Source: Oryzicola mucosus (GTDB lineage: Bacteria > Pseudomonadota > Alphaproteobacteria > Rhizobiales > Rhizobiaceae). From it: a DNA stretch of 64,000 nt. The stretch is from positions 62,001 through 126,000 of the forward strand of contig NZ_JACVVX010000003.1 of NCBI RefSeq assembly GCF_014534685.1, read 5' to 3'. The notes under the pieces are model-generated. The model was not told the DNA's origin, did not search any database, and worked only from the letters and a program-made list of their open reading frames with translations. Shown here in pieces: positions 26,613 through 35,452 of this stretch. Position 1 is the stretch's first letter. Each line of letters begins with the position of its first letter. The position numbers were made by a program, and so were the translations under genes.

Positions 26613-26806
26613 CGCGACCCCACCTTCTCCCCTGTGGGAGAAGGTGTCGCCCTCGGATTTGCGAAGCAAGGATGAGAATAGGCGACGGATGAGGGGTGCT
26701 GGAAGGAATGAGACGTCGGACTTTGTCCAATACCCCTCATCCGACCTCCCCTTCGACAAGCTCAGGGTCGGCCACCTCTCCCGCAAGGGGAGAAGGCCAC
26801 GCCGCG
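26613..26806. repeat. Intergenic palindromic (REP/RUP-type) repeat between ehuB and ehuC
   Basis: The 221-bp gap is filled by nested inverted repeats: a perfect 11-bp hairpin (26621-26631 with 26636-26646), an outer pair CGGATGAGGGGT / ACCCCTCATCCG near 26687 and 26731, and a final hairpin around 26777-26793. The GGGAGAAGGTG and TCAGGGTCGGCCAC elements are typical of dispersed repeats in Rhizobiales. No gene is seen. It may stabilise the ehuAB message. Confidence 0.7.
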
Positions 26807-26830
26807 CAATGCCAGTCAGCTGGAGAATGC

Positions 26831-27490
26831 ATGACCGATTGGTCCGGATATCTCAGCCTTATCCTGCAAGGCGCTGTGGTTACGGTGCAACTGACCGTGA
26901 TGGGGTCGGCGCTGGCGCTCGTCATGGCGTTTGTGGCCGGGCTTGGACGGCTGTCGCGTTTCGCTGGGCTGCGCTGGCTGGCGACCGCCTATATCGAGTT
27001 CTTTCGCGGCACGTCGATCTTCGTGCAGCTGTTCTTCGCCTATTTCGTGCTGCCCTTCGCCGGGATTTCGTTGACGCCCCTGCAAGCCGGTGTGCTGGCG
27101 CTGGGCCTCAATGTCGGCGCCTATGCCGCCGAGGTGGTGCGCGGCGCGATCCTGTCGATCGGCAAGGAGCAGTACGAAGCCTGCATCGCGCTCAACCTCA
27201 GCCGCTGGCAATGCATGCGCCGTATCATCGTCCCGCAGGCGCTGCTTGTCATGCTGCCGACCTTCGGCAACAACGCCATCGAATTGCTCAAGGCGACCTC
27301 GGTGGTGTCGTTGATCTCGCTGGCAGACATGACATTCCAGGCGAATATCGTCCGTTCTCAGACCGGCAACACGCTGTTTCCGTTCGCCACGATCCTCATT
27401 CTCTATTTCGCCTTCGCCATGATCATCACCTTCTCCATCCGCGCGCTGGAACGACGTATGGCACGTGGGCTCGACGGAGTGCGCAACTGA
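26831..27490 (+). CDS. ehuC: Ectoine/hydroxyectoine ABC transporter permease
   Basis: The 219-residue polar-amino-acid permease has about five membrane spans. The HisM/GlnP coupling motif is seen as EQYEACIALNLSRWQCMRRI, with IVPQALLVMLP following. The start at 26831 (MTDWSGYL) gives the usual length. It forms a heterodimer with EhuD, 34 bases downstream. Confidence 0.86.
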   Translation: MTDWSGYLSLILQGAVVTVQLTVMGSALALVMAFVAGLGRLSRFAGLRWLATAYIEFFRGTSIFVQLFFAYFVLPFAGISLTPLQAGVLALGLNVGAYAAEVVRGAILSIGKEQYEACIALNLSRWQCMRRIIVPQALLVMLPTFGNNAIELLKATSVVSLISLADMTFQANIVRSQTGNTLFPFATILILYFAFAMIITFSIRALERRMARGLDGVRN

Positions 27491-27524
27491 TGGCCCTGGC
27501 TCGTCCCGCAGGAAAGGCCCGCTG

Positions 27525-28184
27525 ATGGAGTGGGATTGGAACTTCGTCTGGCAGATCATGCCCACGCTGATCGAGGGCGTGAAGATCACCATTCTGGCGA
27601 CCCTGCTCGGCTCGGTACTGGCCGCGGTGGTCGGGCTCGGCATCGCGCTCGGACGGCGCTCCCCGAATCGTATTCTCGCGCGCGGCATCGGCTTCGTCGC
27701 CGAGTTCATTCGCGGCACGCCGCTTCTGGTGCAGCTTTACTTCATCTTCTACGTGCTGCCCGACATCGGCATCCTGCTCTCGCCGCTGGTGGCAGGGGTA
27801 ATCGGGCTCGGCCTGCATTACGGGACCTATACGGCGGAGGTTTACCGCGCTGGTATCGACAATGTGCCGCGCGGCCAGTGGGAGGCCGCCAAGGCCTGCA
27901 ATCTCAGTGCGCGCCAGACCTGGACGCGGGTCATACTGCCGCAAGCCATACCGCCGATGATTCCGGCGCTAGCGAATTACTTTATCGCTATGTTCAAGGA
28001 AACGCCGCTGCTGTCGGCCATCACGGTGCTCGAACTGATGAACCAGGCGAAAAGCGTGGCGAATACCTACTATCGCTACATCGAGCCGATAACGCTGGTG
28101 GGTGCGTTCTTCCTCGCGATCAGCCTTGTCGCGGTGGTGCTGCTGCGCTGGCTGGAACACCGCTACGGGAGGGTCGAGCGATGA
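27525..28184 (+). CDS. ehuD: Ectoine/hydroxyectoine ABC transporter permease
   Basis: This 219-residue permease resembles EhuC and carries RGTPLLVQLYFIFYVLP and the coupling motif GQWEAAKACNLSARQTW, then ILPQAIPPMIP. Its stop overlaps the eutA start by four bases (ATGA), tying uptake to catabolism. Confidence 0.87.
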   Translation: MEWDWNFVWQIMPTLIEGVKITILATLLGSVLAAVVGLGIALGRRSPNRILARGIGFVAEFIRGTPLLVQLYFIFYVLPDIGILLSPLVAGVIGLGLHYGTYTAEVYRAGIDNVPRGQWEAAKACNLSARQTWTRVILPQAIPPMIPALANYFIAMFKETPLLSAITVLELMNQAKSVANTYYRYIEPITLVGAFFLAISLVAVVLLRWLEHRYGRVER

Positions 28185-28972
28185 ACGCATCTACGCGCAC
28201 ACCAATCGAACTCGATCTCCGTGCCGACCGTCCAGTGCTTGACGCGCGGCCGTTGGAGAAGCGGATCGGCCTGATCGTGCTCGCCACCGACCACACCAGC
28301 GAGCCGGATTTTCGCCGCATGGTAGCCAGTGAACGGGTCGGCGTCTATGTCGCGCGAATTCCTTATGCCAATCCGACGACGCCCGAAAACCTGCGCAAGA
28401 TGCAGCCAGCGCTGACGGCCGGGGCAGCGCTCATTCTGCCAGACGAAGGCCTGGACGCGATTTGCTATTCCTGCACCTCCGCTTCGGTGGTCATCGGCGA
28501 TGGGGAGATTAAGGCGGCAATCCAGTCGGCCAAGCCGGGCGTGCCGGTGGTGACGCCGCCGCTTGCCGCCGTTGCGGGGCTCAACGCACTGGGTGCGCGG
28601 CGGATTAGCATCCTCACCCCTTACACAATCGAGACCAGCCGACCGATGGCGGACTATTTTTCAGCGCGCGGGTTCCACATCGATCGGTTCACCTGTCTTG
28701 GCTTCGACGACGACCGGGAGATGGCGCGTATTGCAACCGAAACCCTCTCCGACCTCGCAGCGGAAGCGATGGCGGGTCAGTCAGAGGCGCTGTTCGTATC
28801 CTGCACGGCGTTGCGGGCAGCGTCCGTGGTTCCCGCCATCGAGACGGCGATCGGCCGGCCTGTCGTCAGCAGCAACCAGGCGTCGGCCTGGCAGTGCCTG
28901 CGCCTGACGGGCGACCAGACGTCCTATCCTCAATTCGGGCGGTTGATGACGCTGCCGCTGTATGTATCATGA
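28181..28972 (+). CDS. eutA: Ectoine utilization protein EutA (aspartate/glutamate racemase family)
   Basis: A 263-residue racemase/maleate-isomerase-like protein. The two active-site cysteines of the superfamily appear in ICYSCTSASVV and LFVSCTALRAASVV. The N-terminus IGLIVLATDHTSEPDFRRM is typical of the EutA/maleate-isomerase branch. It is proposed to act in the early conversion of 5-hydroxyectoine together with EutB and EutC; direct biochemical proof is limited. ATGA overlaps link it to ehuD and eutB. Confidence 0.82.
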   Translation: MNASTRTPIELDLRADRPVLDARPLEKRIGLIVLATDHTSEPDFRRMVASERVGVYVARIPYANPTTPENLRKMQPALTAGAALILPDEGLDAICYSCTSASVVIGDGEIKAAIQSAKPGVPVVTPPLAAVAGLNALGARRISILTPYTIETSRPMADYFSARGFHIDRFTCLGFDDDREMARIATETLSDLAAEAMAGQSEALFVSCTALRAASVVPAIETAIGRPVVSSNQASAWQCLRLTGDQTSYPQFGRLMTLPLYVS

Positions 28973-29976
28973 CAGTTTCGACTGAAGATATCCGCGTTGC
29001 AGCCAGACGCATCGCCGGCACGATCGAGCCGACGCCCATGGTTCTGTCGGCCTCGCTGGGCGAGCTCGCCGGCGTGCCCGTCCATCTCAAGCTCGAGAGC
29101 AGGCAGACCACCGGCAGCTTCAAGCTGCGTGGGGCCAGCAATGCAATCCTGCAGTTGAGCGCTAGCGAGAGGCGGCGTGGCGTGGTCGCAGCCTCTACCG
29201 GTAATCACGGCCGCGCTCTTGCCCATGCCGCACAACGCGAAAGCGTGCGCGCTGTCATCTGCATGTCTAAGCTGGTCCCGACCAACAAAGTCGCAGAGAT
29301 CGAACGTCTGGGCGCCGAGATCCGCATTGTCGGCAACAGTCAGGACGATGCGCAACAGGAGGTCGAGCGTCTCGTGGTTGAGCAGGGACTGGTGATGCTG
29401 CCGCCCTTCGACCATCCGCATATCGTGGCGGGCCAAGGCACGCTTGGGCTGGAGATGATGCAGGCGGTCCCCGATGCCGCGACAGTGCTTGTGCAACTCT
29501 CCGGCGGTGGTCTCGCAGCCGGCATCGCAACTGCGGTCAAAGGCATCAATCCGGCGACCCGTGTCATAGGCATTTCCATGGCGCGCGGTGCTGCGATGAA
29601 GGCAAGCCTTGACGCGGGTGGGCCGGTTTTTGTCGAGGAACTGCCGACGCTGGCGGATTCGCTCGGCGGCGGGGTCGGGCTCGACAACCGCCTGACATTT
29701 GCGATGTGCCGCGACCTGCTGGACGATGTGATCCTGCTTTCGGAAACCGAAATCGCCGACGGCGTCCGCCATCTCTACCGGCACGAGCGAGAGGTTGTCG
29801 AAGGCGCAGGGGCGGTTGGTGTAGCAGCGATCTTGGCTGGCAAGGTGCCCTCGGCGGGGCCGATCGTGGCGCTTGTGTCTGGCCGCAACATCGACATGGA
29901 TCTGCACCGGCGGATCGTTTCGGGAGAGCGGACGGAATTCGAGACGATGGATGGTGAGCAGGGGAGGGCGGCGTGA
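28969..29976 (+). CDS. eutB: Hydroxyectoine utilization dehydratase EutB
   Basis: The 335-residue fold-type II PLP enzyme resembles threonine dehydratase: PLP Lys in TTGSFKLRGASNAI, substrate loop AASTGNHGRALA, phosphate-binding LSGGGLAAGIA. The catalytic domain is intact and no C-terminal ACT regulatory domain is present. It is thought to dehydrate the hydroxylated intermediate so that EutC can reduce it. Confidence is high for the family and good for the role by position. Confidence 0.83.
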   Translation: MTVSTEDIRVAARRIAGTIEPTPMVLSASLGELAGVPVHLKLESRQTTGSFKLRGASNAILQLSASERRRGVVAASTGNHGRALAHAAQRESVRAVICMSKLVPTNKVAEIERLGAEIRIVGNSQDDAQQEVERLVVEQGLVMLPPFDHPHIVAGQGTLGLEMMQAVPDAATVLVQLSGGGLAAGIATAVKGINPATRVIGISMARGAAMKASLDAGGPVFVEELPTLADSLGGGVGLDNRLTFAMCRDLLDDVILLSETEIADGVRHLYRHEREVVEGAGAVGVAAILAGKVPSAGPIVALVSGRNIDMDLHRRIVSGERTEFETMDGEQGRAA

Positions 29977-29984
29977 TGGCGTCC

Positions 29985-30150
29985 GCCCATCCCCCTCTGG
30001 CCTGCCTGCGATCGCCCCCTCAAGGGAGGAAATTAGAGGTTGCATCGGCTTTCGCCAATTGCAAGCGTTGCAGGACGAGCGGTGAGCGCGAAGCTTCCAA
30101 TCTCCCCCCTTGCGGGGGAGATGTCCGGCAGGACAGAGGGGGGTGCCGTA
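29985..30150. repeat. Intergenic palindromic repeat between eutB and eutC
   Basis: A perfect 9-bp hairpin (30100-30108 with 30114-30122, ATCTCCCCC) lies inside a longer imperfect inverted repeat whose ends read CCCCCTCTGGCCTGCC and its counterpart around 30127-30145. No gene is seen in this 199-bp gap. The sequence is unlike the ehuB-ehuC repeat but of the same general class. Confidence 0.6.
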
Positions 30151-30175
30151 GAGCGCAATCCGTGGAGGCATCCTC

Positions 30176-31168
30176 ATGCCATCCATGACCATCCTCACCG
30201 AAGCCGAGCTGCGAAAGATCGTCAAACTCGATCTCGATGCGGTTGCTTGCGTCGAAAACGCCTTCCGGGCGCTGGCGACGGAAGCTGTCGCCATGCCGCC
30301 GATCCTGCGGCTCGACATTCCCGAGCATCGGGGCGAGGTCGACGTGAAGACGGCTTATGTTCCGGGCATCGACGCTTTCGCCATCAAGATCAGCCCTGGC
30401 TTCTTCGACAATCCGAAGCTTGGCTTGCCCAGCGTCAACGGCATGATGGTCTTGTTGTCGGCTCGTACAGGATTGGTCGAGGCGCTTCTGCTCGACAATG
30501 GTTATCTCACCGATATCCGGACGGCGGCCGCCGGCGCGGTAGCGGCAAAACACCTGTCGCGGCCCGATGCGTCGGTTGCAGCGATCTTCGGAGCCGGTGT
30601 ACAGGCCGCGCTGCAGCTCGAGGCACTGACCCTGGTGAGGCCGATCGCCGAAGCGCGCATCTGGGCGCGCGACGCCGCCAAAGCGGAACGCCTGGCGGGT
30701 GCGATGCGCCAAAAGCTGGGGATCAGGGTTCGCGTCGAACCGGATGCGGCGAAAGCGACGTCTGGCGCCGACATCGTCGTCACCACCACGCCGTCGACCG
30801 AACCGCTGGTCCATGAGGGCCTCATTGTCAGCGGCCAACATGTCACGGCGATGGGTTCGGATGCCGAGCACAAGAATGAACTGGCGCCGGCCCTCATCGC
30901 CGTGGCTGACCTCTATGTCGCCGACAGCGCGCGGCAGGCCCGACGCCTGGGTGAACTGCATCACGCTATTGCCGCCGGCCTGATCGGCGCGGATGCCGAA
31001 GTGGCCGAACTTGGAGAGATCGTCGCCGGCTTGCGGCCAGGGCGCGCCGCAACGAACGACATCACCATCGCAGATCTGACCGGGACCGGCGTGCAGGACA
31101 CGGCCATCGCCACGCTCGCCCGCGACCGGGCGCGGGCGGCGCATGCCGGTACCCCATTCGAAAGTTGA
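30176..31168 (+). CDS. eutC: Ectoine utilization protein EutC (ornithine cyclodeaminase family)
   Basis: The 330-residue protein belongs to the ornithine cyclodeaminase/mu-crystallin family, with NAD(P)-binding AIFGAGVQAALQLEAL and the substrate-side VKTAYVPGIDAFAIKISPGF. GGAGG lies about 8 bases before the ATG at 30176. In hydroxyectoine use it is proposed to reduce the imine formed after EutB. It precedes doeA on the same strand. Confidence 0.84.
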   Translation: MPSMTILTEAELRKIVKLDLDAVACVENAFRALATEAVAMPPILRLDIPEHRGEVDVKTAYVPGIDAFAIKISPGFFDNPKLGLPSVNGMMVLLSARTGLVEALLLDNGYLTDIRTAAAGAVAAKHLSRPDASVAAIFGAGVQAALQLEALTLVRPIAEARIWARDAAKAERLAGAMRQKLGIRVRVEPDAAKATSGADIVVTTTPSTEPLVHEGLIVSGQHVTAMGSDAEHKNELAPALIAVADLYVADSARQARRLGELHHAIAAGLIGADAEVAELGEIVAGLRPGRAATNDITIADLTGTGVQDTAIATLARDRARAAHAGTPFES

Positions 31169-31214
31169 ACTTATCCGGCCCGCGCCAGCGGACCCAACAA
31201 GCAGGACCGAGGAC

Positions 31215-32393
31215 ATGCAGCCCAATCTGAAATTCACCCGCGAGGAATATGCCGAGCGGCTGGCCAAGACCCGCCGCGCCATGGAGGCGAAAGGCGTCGA
31301 TTTGCTGATCTGCTCCGACCCGTCCAACATGGCCTGGCTGACCGGCTATGACGGCTGGTCGTTCTATGTGCATCAGGCGGTGCTGGTCCCCCCGCAGGGC
31401 GAGCCCGTCTGGTTCGGACGCGGCCAGGACGCCAACGGAGCCAAGCGCACCGCCTATCTCACCCATGACAACATCGTGGGCTATGCAGATCACTATGTTC
31501 AGTCGACCGAGCGTCACCCCATGGACTATCTGTCGTCGGTCATTGCCGACCGAGGCTGGGGCAAGCTGACCATCGGCGTCGAGATGGACAATTACTACTT
31601 CTCGGCCGCCGCCTTCGCATCGCTGCAGAAGCATCTGCCGAATGCACGTTTGGTCGATGCCACGGCACTGGTGAACTGGCAGCGCGCGGTCAAGAGCGCA
31701 ACAGAGATCGACTATATGCGCAAGGCGGCGCGCATTGTGGAGGCCATGCACCAGCGCATCGCGGAGAAGACCGAAGTTGGCCTTCGCAAATGCGACCTGG
31801 TGGCCGAGATCTACGATGCCGGTATTCGCGGCACACCCGAATTCGGTGGCGACTATCCCGCTATCGTGCCGCTGCTGCCGTCCGGCGCGGACGCATCCGC
31901 CCCGCACCTGACCTGGGACGACAAGCCGATGAAGTCGGGCGAGGGAACGTTTTTCGAGATCGCCGGCTGCTACAACCGCTACCACGTTCCCCTGTCGCGC
32001 ACGGTCTTCCTCGGCAAGCCGACGCAGGCGTTCCTGGACGCCGAGAAGGCGACGCTGGAAGGCATGGAGGCCGGTCTGGAGGCAGCCAAGCCCGGCAATA
32101 CCTGCGAGGACATCGCCAATGCCTTCTTCGCGGTGCTGAAGAAATACGGCATCGTGAAGGACAACCGCACCGGCTATCCGATCGGCCTGTCCTATCCGCC
32201 GGATTGGGGCGAACGCACCATGAGCCTGCGCCCCGGCGACAAGACCGAGCTTAAGCCAGGCATGACGTTCCATTTCATGACCGGTCTGTGGCTCGAGACG
32301 ATGGGCCTCGAGATTACGGAGTCGATCCTGATCACCGACACCGGCGTCGAGTGCCTCGCCAATGTGCCGCGCAAGCTGGTGGTGAAGGACTGA
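31215..32393 (+). CDS. doeA: Ectoine hydrolase DoeA (EutD)
   Basis: The 392-residue protein has the creatinase/aminopeptidase-P 'pita-bread' fold, with an N-terminal domain containing LLICSDPSNMAWLTGYDGWSF and a C-terminal domain containing FEIAGCYNRYHVPLSRTV. DoeA opens the ectoine ring to N-acetyl-diaminobutyrate. The canonical dinuclear metal ligands of aminopeptidase P are not complete, as expected for creatinase-like members. The start at 31215 (MQPNLKFTREEY) matches family length. Confidence 0.88.
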   Translation: MQPNLKFTREEYAERLAKTRRAMEAKGVDLLICSDPSNMAWLTGYDGWSFYVHQAVLVPPQGEPVWFGRGQDANGAKRTAYLTHDNIVGYADHYVQSTERHPMDYLSSVIADRGWGKLTIGVEMDNYYFSAAAFASLQKHLPNARLVDATALVNWQRAVKSATEIDYMRKAARIVEAMHQRIAEKTEVGLRKCDLVAEIYDAGIRGTPEFGGDYPAIVPLLPSGADASAPHLTWDDKPMKSGEGTFFEIAGCYNRYHVPLSRTVFLGKPTQAFLDAEKATLEGMEAGLEAAKPGNTCEDIANAFFAVLKKYGIVKDNRTGYPIGLSYPPDWGERTMSLRPGDKTELKPGMTFHFMTGLWLETMGLEITESILITDTGVECLANVPRKLVVKD

Positions 32394-32395
32394 TC

Positions 32396-33400
32396 ATGTC
32401 GGGCCAGAGTGATATTCGGCCGTCGCCGATCTCGCCGACCGTCGATTTCGACAGGGACGGCGTGCAGCATGGTCATCTGCGGCTGCCCTATAGCCGGGAC
32501 GATTCGGCGTGGGGATCGGTGATGATACCGATCTGCGTGGTCAGGAACGGGTCGGGTCCGACAGCGCTCCTGACGGGCGCCAATCATGGCGACGAGTATG
32601 AAGGCCCCTTGGCCCTCTTCGATCTGGCGCGCCGGCTTGACGCCAGGGACGTTTCAGGGACGGTGATCATCGTCCCGGCGATGAACTACCCGGCGTTCAG
32701 GACGGGCACGCGCACTTCGCCGATCGACAAGGGCAACATGAACCGATCCTTTCCCGGCAAGCCGGATGGCTCGGTGACGCAGAAGATCGCCGACTATTTC
32801 CAGCGCGAGTTGCTGCCCCGCGCCGATATCGTGCTCGACTTCCATTCCGGCGGAAAAACGCTGGATTTCCTGCCCTGGTGCGCGGCCCATGTGCTGCCCG
32901 ACAAGGCGCAGGAGAAGGCCTCGTTCGATGCCGTCGAGGCTTTCTCAGCACCCTGGTCGGTGAAGATGCTCGAGATCGACACCGTCGGCATGTACGACAC
33001 CGCGGCGGAGGAGATGGGCAAGATCTTCGTCACAACCGAACTCGGCGGCGGCGGCACGTCGACCGCGGCGAGCGTGCGCATCGCACGACGCGGCGTCGCC
33101 AATGTGCTTCGCCATGCCGGTATTCTTTCAGGTGACGTCGAAACCGCTCCGACGACTTGGCTCGATATGCCGGACGGCTGTTTCTGCTTTGCCGAAAGCG
33201 ACGGCATGATCGAAACAATGGTCGATCTCGGCGAGCCTGTGCAAGCCGGCCAAGTGGTAGCGCGCATCCATGCTACCGGTCGGACCGGGCTTGCGCCGCA
33301 GGAGGTCAAGTCGGGCATTTCAGGCCTGCTAGCTGCGCGGCATTTTCCTGGGCTGGTGCAGGTGGGCGACTGCGTTTCGGTCATGGCCGTCGAGGTCTGA
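32396..33400 (+). CDS. doeB: N-alpha-acetyl-L-2,4-diaminobutyrate deacetylase DoeB (EutE)
   Basis: A 334-residue succinylglutamate desuccinylase/aspartoacylase-type zinc enzyme. The metal ligands are visible as His and Glu in TGANHGDEYEGPLAL and His in IVLDFHSGGKTLDF; the base Glu lies in FVTTELGGGGTST. It removes acetate from the DoeA product, giving diaminobutyrate for DoeD. The start is two bases after the doeA stop, so coupling is likely. Confidence 0.9.
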   Translation: MSGQSDIRPSPISPTVDFDRDGVQHGHLRLPYSRDDSAWGSVMIPICVVRNGSGPTALLTGANHGDEYEGPLALFDLARRLDARDVSGTVIIVPAMNYPAFRTGTRTSPIDKGNMNRSFPGKPDGSVTQKIADYFQRELLPRADIVLDFHSGGKTLDFLPWCAAHVLPDKAQEKASFDAVEAFSAPWSVKMLEIDTVGMYDTAAEEMGKIFVTTELGGGGTSTAASVRIARRGVANVLRHAGILSGDVETAPTTWLDMPDGCFCFAESDGMIETMVDLGEPVQAGQVVARIHATGRTGLAPQEVKSGISGLLAARHFPGLVQVGDCVSVMAVEV

Positions 33401-33496
33401 TCCGATCCAAGTCTGGCTGGATGCAAAGATCGGTGTGGCAGAGCTTTTTCTCATGCCGCGCTGATAAAGTGCCATGACGAACAGCCGGCTGGGGTC

Positions 33497-34381
33497 ATGA
33501 AAACAATCGTAAAGCCTTCGGAAGGCTGGTCGCTCGCGGCCTTATTGCTCGCGGGCATCATCATCGGGCTGTCGCCAATCTTCGTCCGGCTGTCGGACAT
33601 CGGGCCGATCAGCACCGCCTTCTGGCGGGTGACGCTTGCGCTGTTGCCGCTGCTGGTATGGCGGGCGGCGGAAGACAGGAAGGAACAGGCTAACCAGCAG
33701 CCACGGTCGCTGCGCGAGGTACTTGCCCTGGTGACCCCCGGAGCGATGCTCGCCGGCGACCTGCTGACGTGGCATATCTCGATCCACATTACGTCTGTGG
33801 CGAACGCCACGCTGCTCGCCAATCTCGCGCCGATCTTCGTTGTGCTGGGCGGCTGGCTCTTGTTCGGCAACACCGTCAGCCGAACCTTCCTGGCCGGTCT
33901 GGCTCTCGCCGTTGCCGGCGTGGCGGTCCTCAACCTCGGCGTTGCATCCGGAGGCGCCGGCGATTTGCGCGGCGATGCCATCGCGGTGGTCGCCGCCATG
34001 TTCTACGGCGGATACGTGTTGTCGCTGTCGCGCCTGCGCAGTCGTTACTCGACGCTGACGACATTGCTCTGGTCAACGGGTTCGGCGGCCGTGTGCCTTC
34101 TCCCATTCGCGCTGGTCTTCGAGCCCTCGATCTGGCCGCTCACAGCCTACGCATGGGCCATCGTCATTGCCCTTGCATGGATATGCCATATCGGCGGGCA
34201 GGGGCTGATCATCTATGCGCTCGCCGTTTTGCCTGCATCCTTCTCGTCGCTGACGCTGCTGATCCAGCCGGTCGTGGCGGCTTTTGTCGCGTGGCTGTTG
34301 CTGAACGAGACGATCAGCGCGTTTCAGGCGCTCGGCGGCGTTGTTGTCATCGCCGGCATTTTGGTGGCGCGGCGGGGATGA
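33497..34381 (+). CDS. EamA/DMT-family transporter
   Basis: The 294-residue protein contains about ten hydrophobic helices in two EamA repeats (LLLAGIIIGLSPIFVRLSD; later DAIAVVAAMFYGGYVLSLS). This drug/metabolite transporter family mostly exports amino acids or metabolites. It starts 96 bases after doeB on the same strand and may or may not be in that operon. The substrate is not predictable. Confidence 0.82.
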   Translation: MKTIVKPSEGWSLAALLLAGIIIGLSPIFVRLSDIGPISTAFWRVTLALLPLLVWRAAEDRKEQANQQPRSLREVLALVTPGAMLAGDLLTWHISIHITSVANATLLANLAPIFVVLGGWLLFGNTVSRTFLAGLALAVAGVAVLNLGVASGGAGDLRGDAIAVVAAMFYGGYVLSLSRLRSRYSTLTTLLWSTGSAAVCLLPFALVFEPSIWPLTAYAWAIVIALAWICHIGGQGLIIYALAVLPASFSSLTLLIQPVVAAFVAWLLLNETISAFQALGGVVVIAGILVARRG

Positions 34382-34489
34382 ATGCGCCTCGCCAGTATTG
34401 TGTAACTCCCGGGCAATATGCATTGAAGCTGGGATGCATGGTTATGTGCAGCCCAAGCGCAATTCGCATTTTCGAGGGAGCAGACACTC

Positions 34490-35344
34490 ATGATCCGGCT
34501 TGTTAGCGGCGATGCCATCGCCGAGTTCGATCTCGTCGGCGCGGAGCCCAAGCGATGGTTCGCCGGAGGCAAGGAGCGGCTCTGGACGCCAAGCCCGGAG
34601 TATTGGTGGCCGGACATCGCGCCGAACCTTTTCCCGATATGCGGCGCGGTGCGTGACGCCACCATCCAGGTGGACGGCATTGCCTACCCCATGCCGATCC
34701 ATGGCTTTGCCCCCACCATGCCATTTGAACTGGTCGAGCGGTCTGCGGATCGGGCTGTTTTCAGGCTGGAGGACAATGCGGCCACCCGCAAGCACTACCC
34801 GTTCGCGTTCAGGCTCGATGTCGTCTACACGTTGTCGGCCGACGCGTTACGTGAGGAACTGGTCGTGACCAACAGGGGCGATGTACCATTGCCCTATGCG
34901 GTGGGCGTGCATCCCGGTTTTGCTACCGGTGTGCTTGAGCAGAACGTCTGGACGCTTCGTTTCGACGAGCAGGAGGCCGACAGAGTGCCGACCATCGCCA
35001 CCGGCGGCATATTCACGTCCGAAACGCGCAGCGTGCCGTTCGAAGGCAAGAAACTGCCTCTGTCTTCGGAGATTTTTGCGCCTGGCGCCTTCTGTTTTCT
35101 CGATGCTGCAAGCAAGGGGGTTGCCCTTGTCGATGAGACGGGCGGTGGCGTTCGGGTTTTGCTGGAGGACATGCCGCACATCGTTTTGTGGACCAAGCCC
35201 GGCGCGCCCTATGTCTGTATCGAGGGGTGGACGGGACATGGCGATCCTGCTGGCTTCGAAGGAGACCTAAAGGACAAGCCGTCGATGAGATTTCTCGATC
35301 GCGGCGCCTCCGCCACGCATGCGGCCACCTACACTATCCTTTGA
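34490..35344 (+). CDS. Aldose 1-epimerase family protein (LacX/YeaD-like)
   Basis: The 284-residue beta-sandwich protein aligns with galactose mutarotase-like proteins: FPICGAVRDATIQVDGIAYPMPIHGFA near the N-terminus with a candidate catalytic His, then YAVGVHPGFATG with the second conserved His and WTKPGAPYVCIEGWTG. It may interconvert sugar anomers. No sugar operon adjoins it, so its role is open. Confidence 0.8.
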   Translation: MIRLVSGDAIAEFDLVGAEPKRWFAGGKERLWTPSPEYWWPDIAPNLFPICGAVRDATIQVDGIAYPMPIHGFAPTMPFELVERSADRAVFRLEDNAATRKHYPFAFRLDVVYTLSADALREELVVTNRGDVPLPYAVGVHPGFATGVLEQNVWTLRFDEQEADRVPTIATGGIFTSETRSVPFEGKKLPLSSEIFAPGAFCFLDAASKGVALVDETGGGVRVLLEDMPHIVLWTKPGAPYVCIEGWTGHGDPAGFEGDLKDKPSMRFLDRGASATHAATYTIL

Positions 35345-35362
35345 GCATGTAGGTTCGGCCGT

Positions 35363-35452
35363 TCAGGGCAACGGGTCGTTGCGCAGCACGAAGCGCAGAA
35401 CCATCTCCACGGCAGTGCGTGACGCGGCCTTTGGCAAGCGTGGAAAGCTCAG
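35363..35452 (-). CDS. Possible 29-residue ORF overlapping the end of the 88-residue gene
   Basis: The frame reads LSFPRLPKAASRTAVEMVLR and so on, ending at a TGA at 35363-35365. It has a protein-like composition but no ATG, GTG or TTG start; only a CTG at 35452 overlapping the stop of the upstream gene is available. It could be a coupled micro-ORF or the misplaced tail of its neighbour. Weak evidence. Confidence 0.2.
   Translation of the reverse strand: MSFPRLPKAASRTAVEMVLRFVLRNDPLP

Noticed and set aside
26543-26925. Short frames within and around the ehuB-ehuC repeat
   Set aside because: They are translations of palindromic repeat DNA with no ribosome-binding site and no family resemblance.
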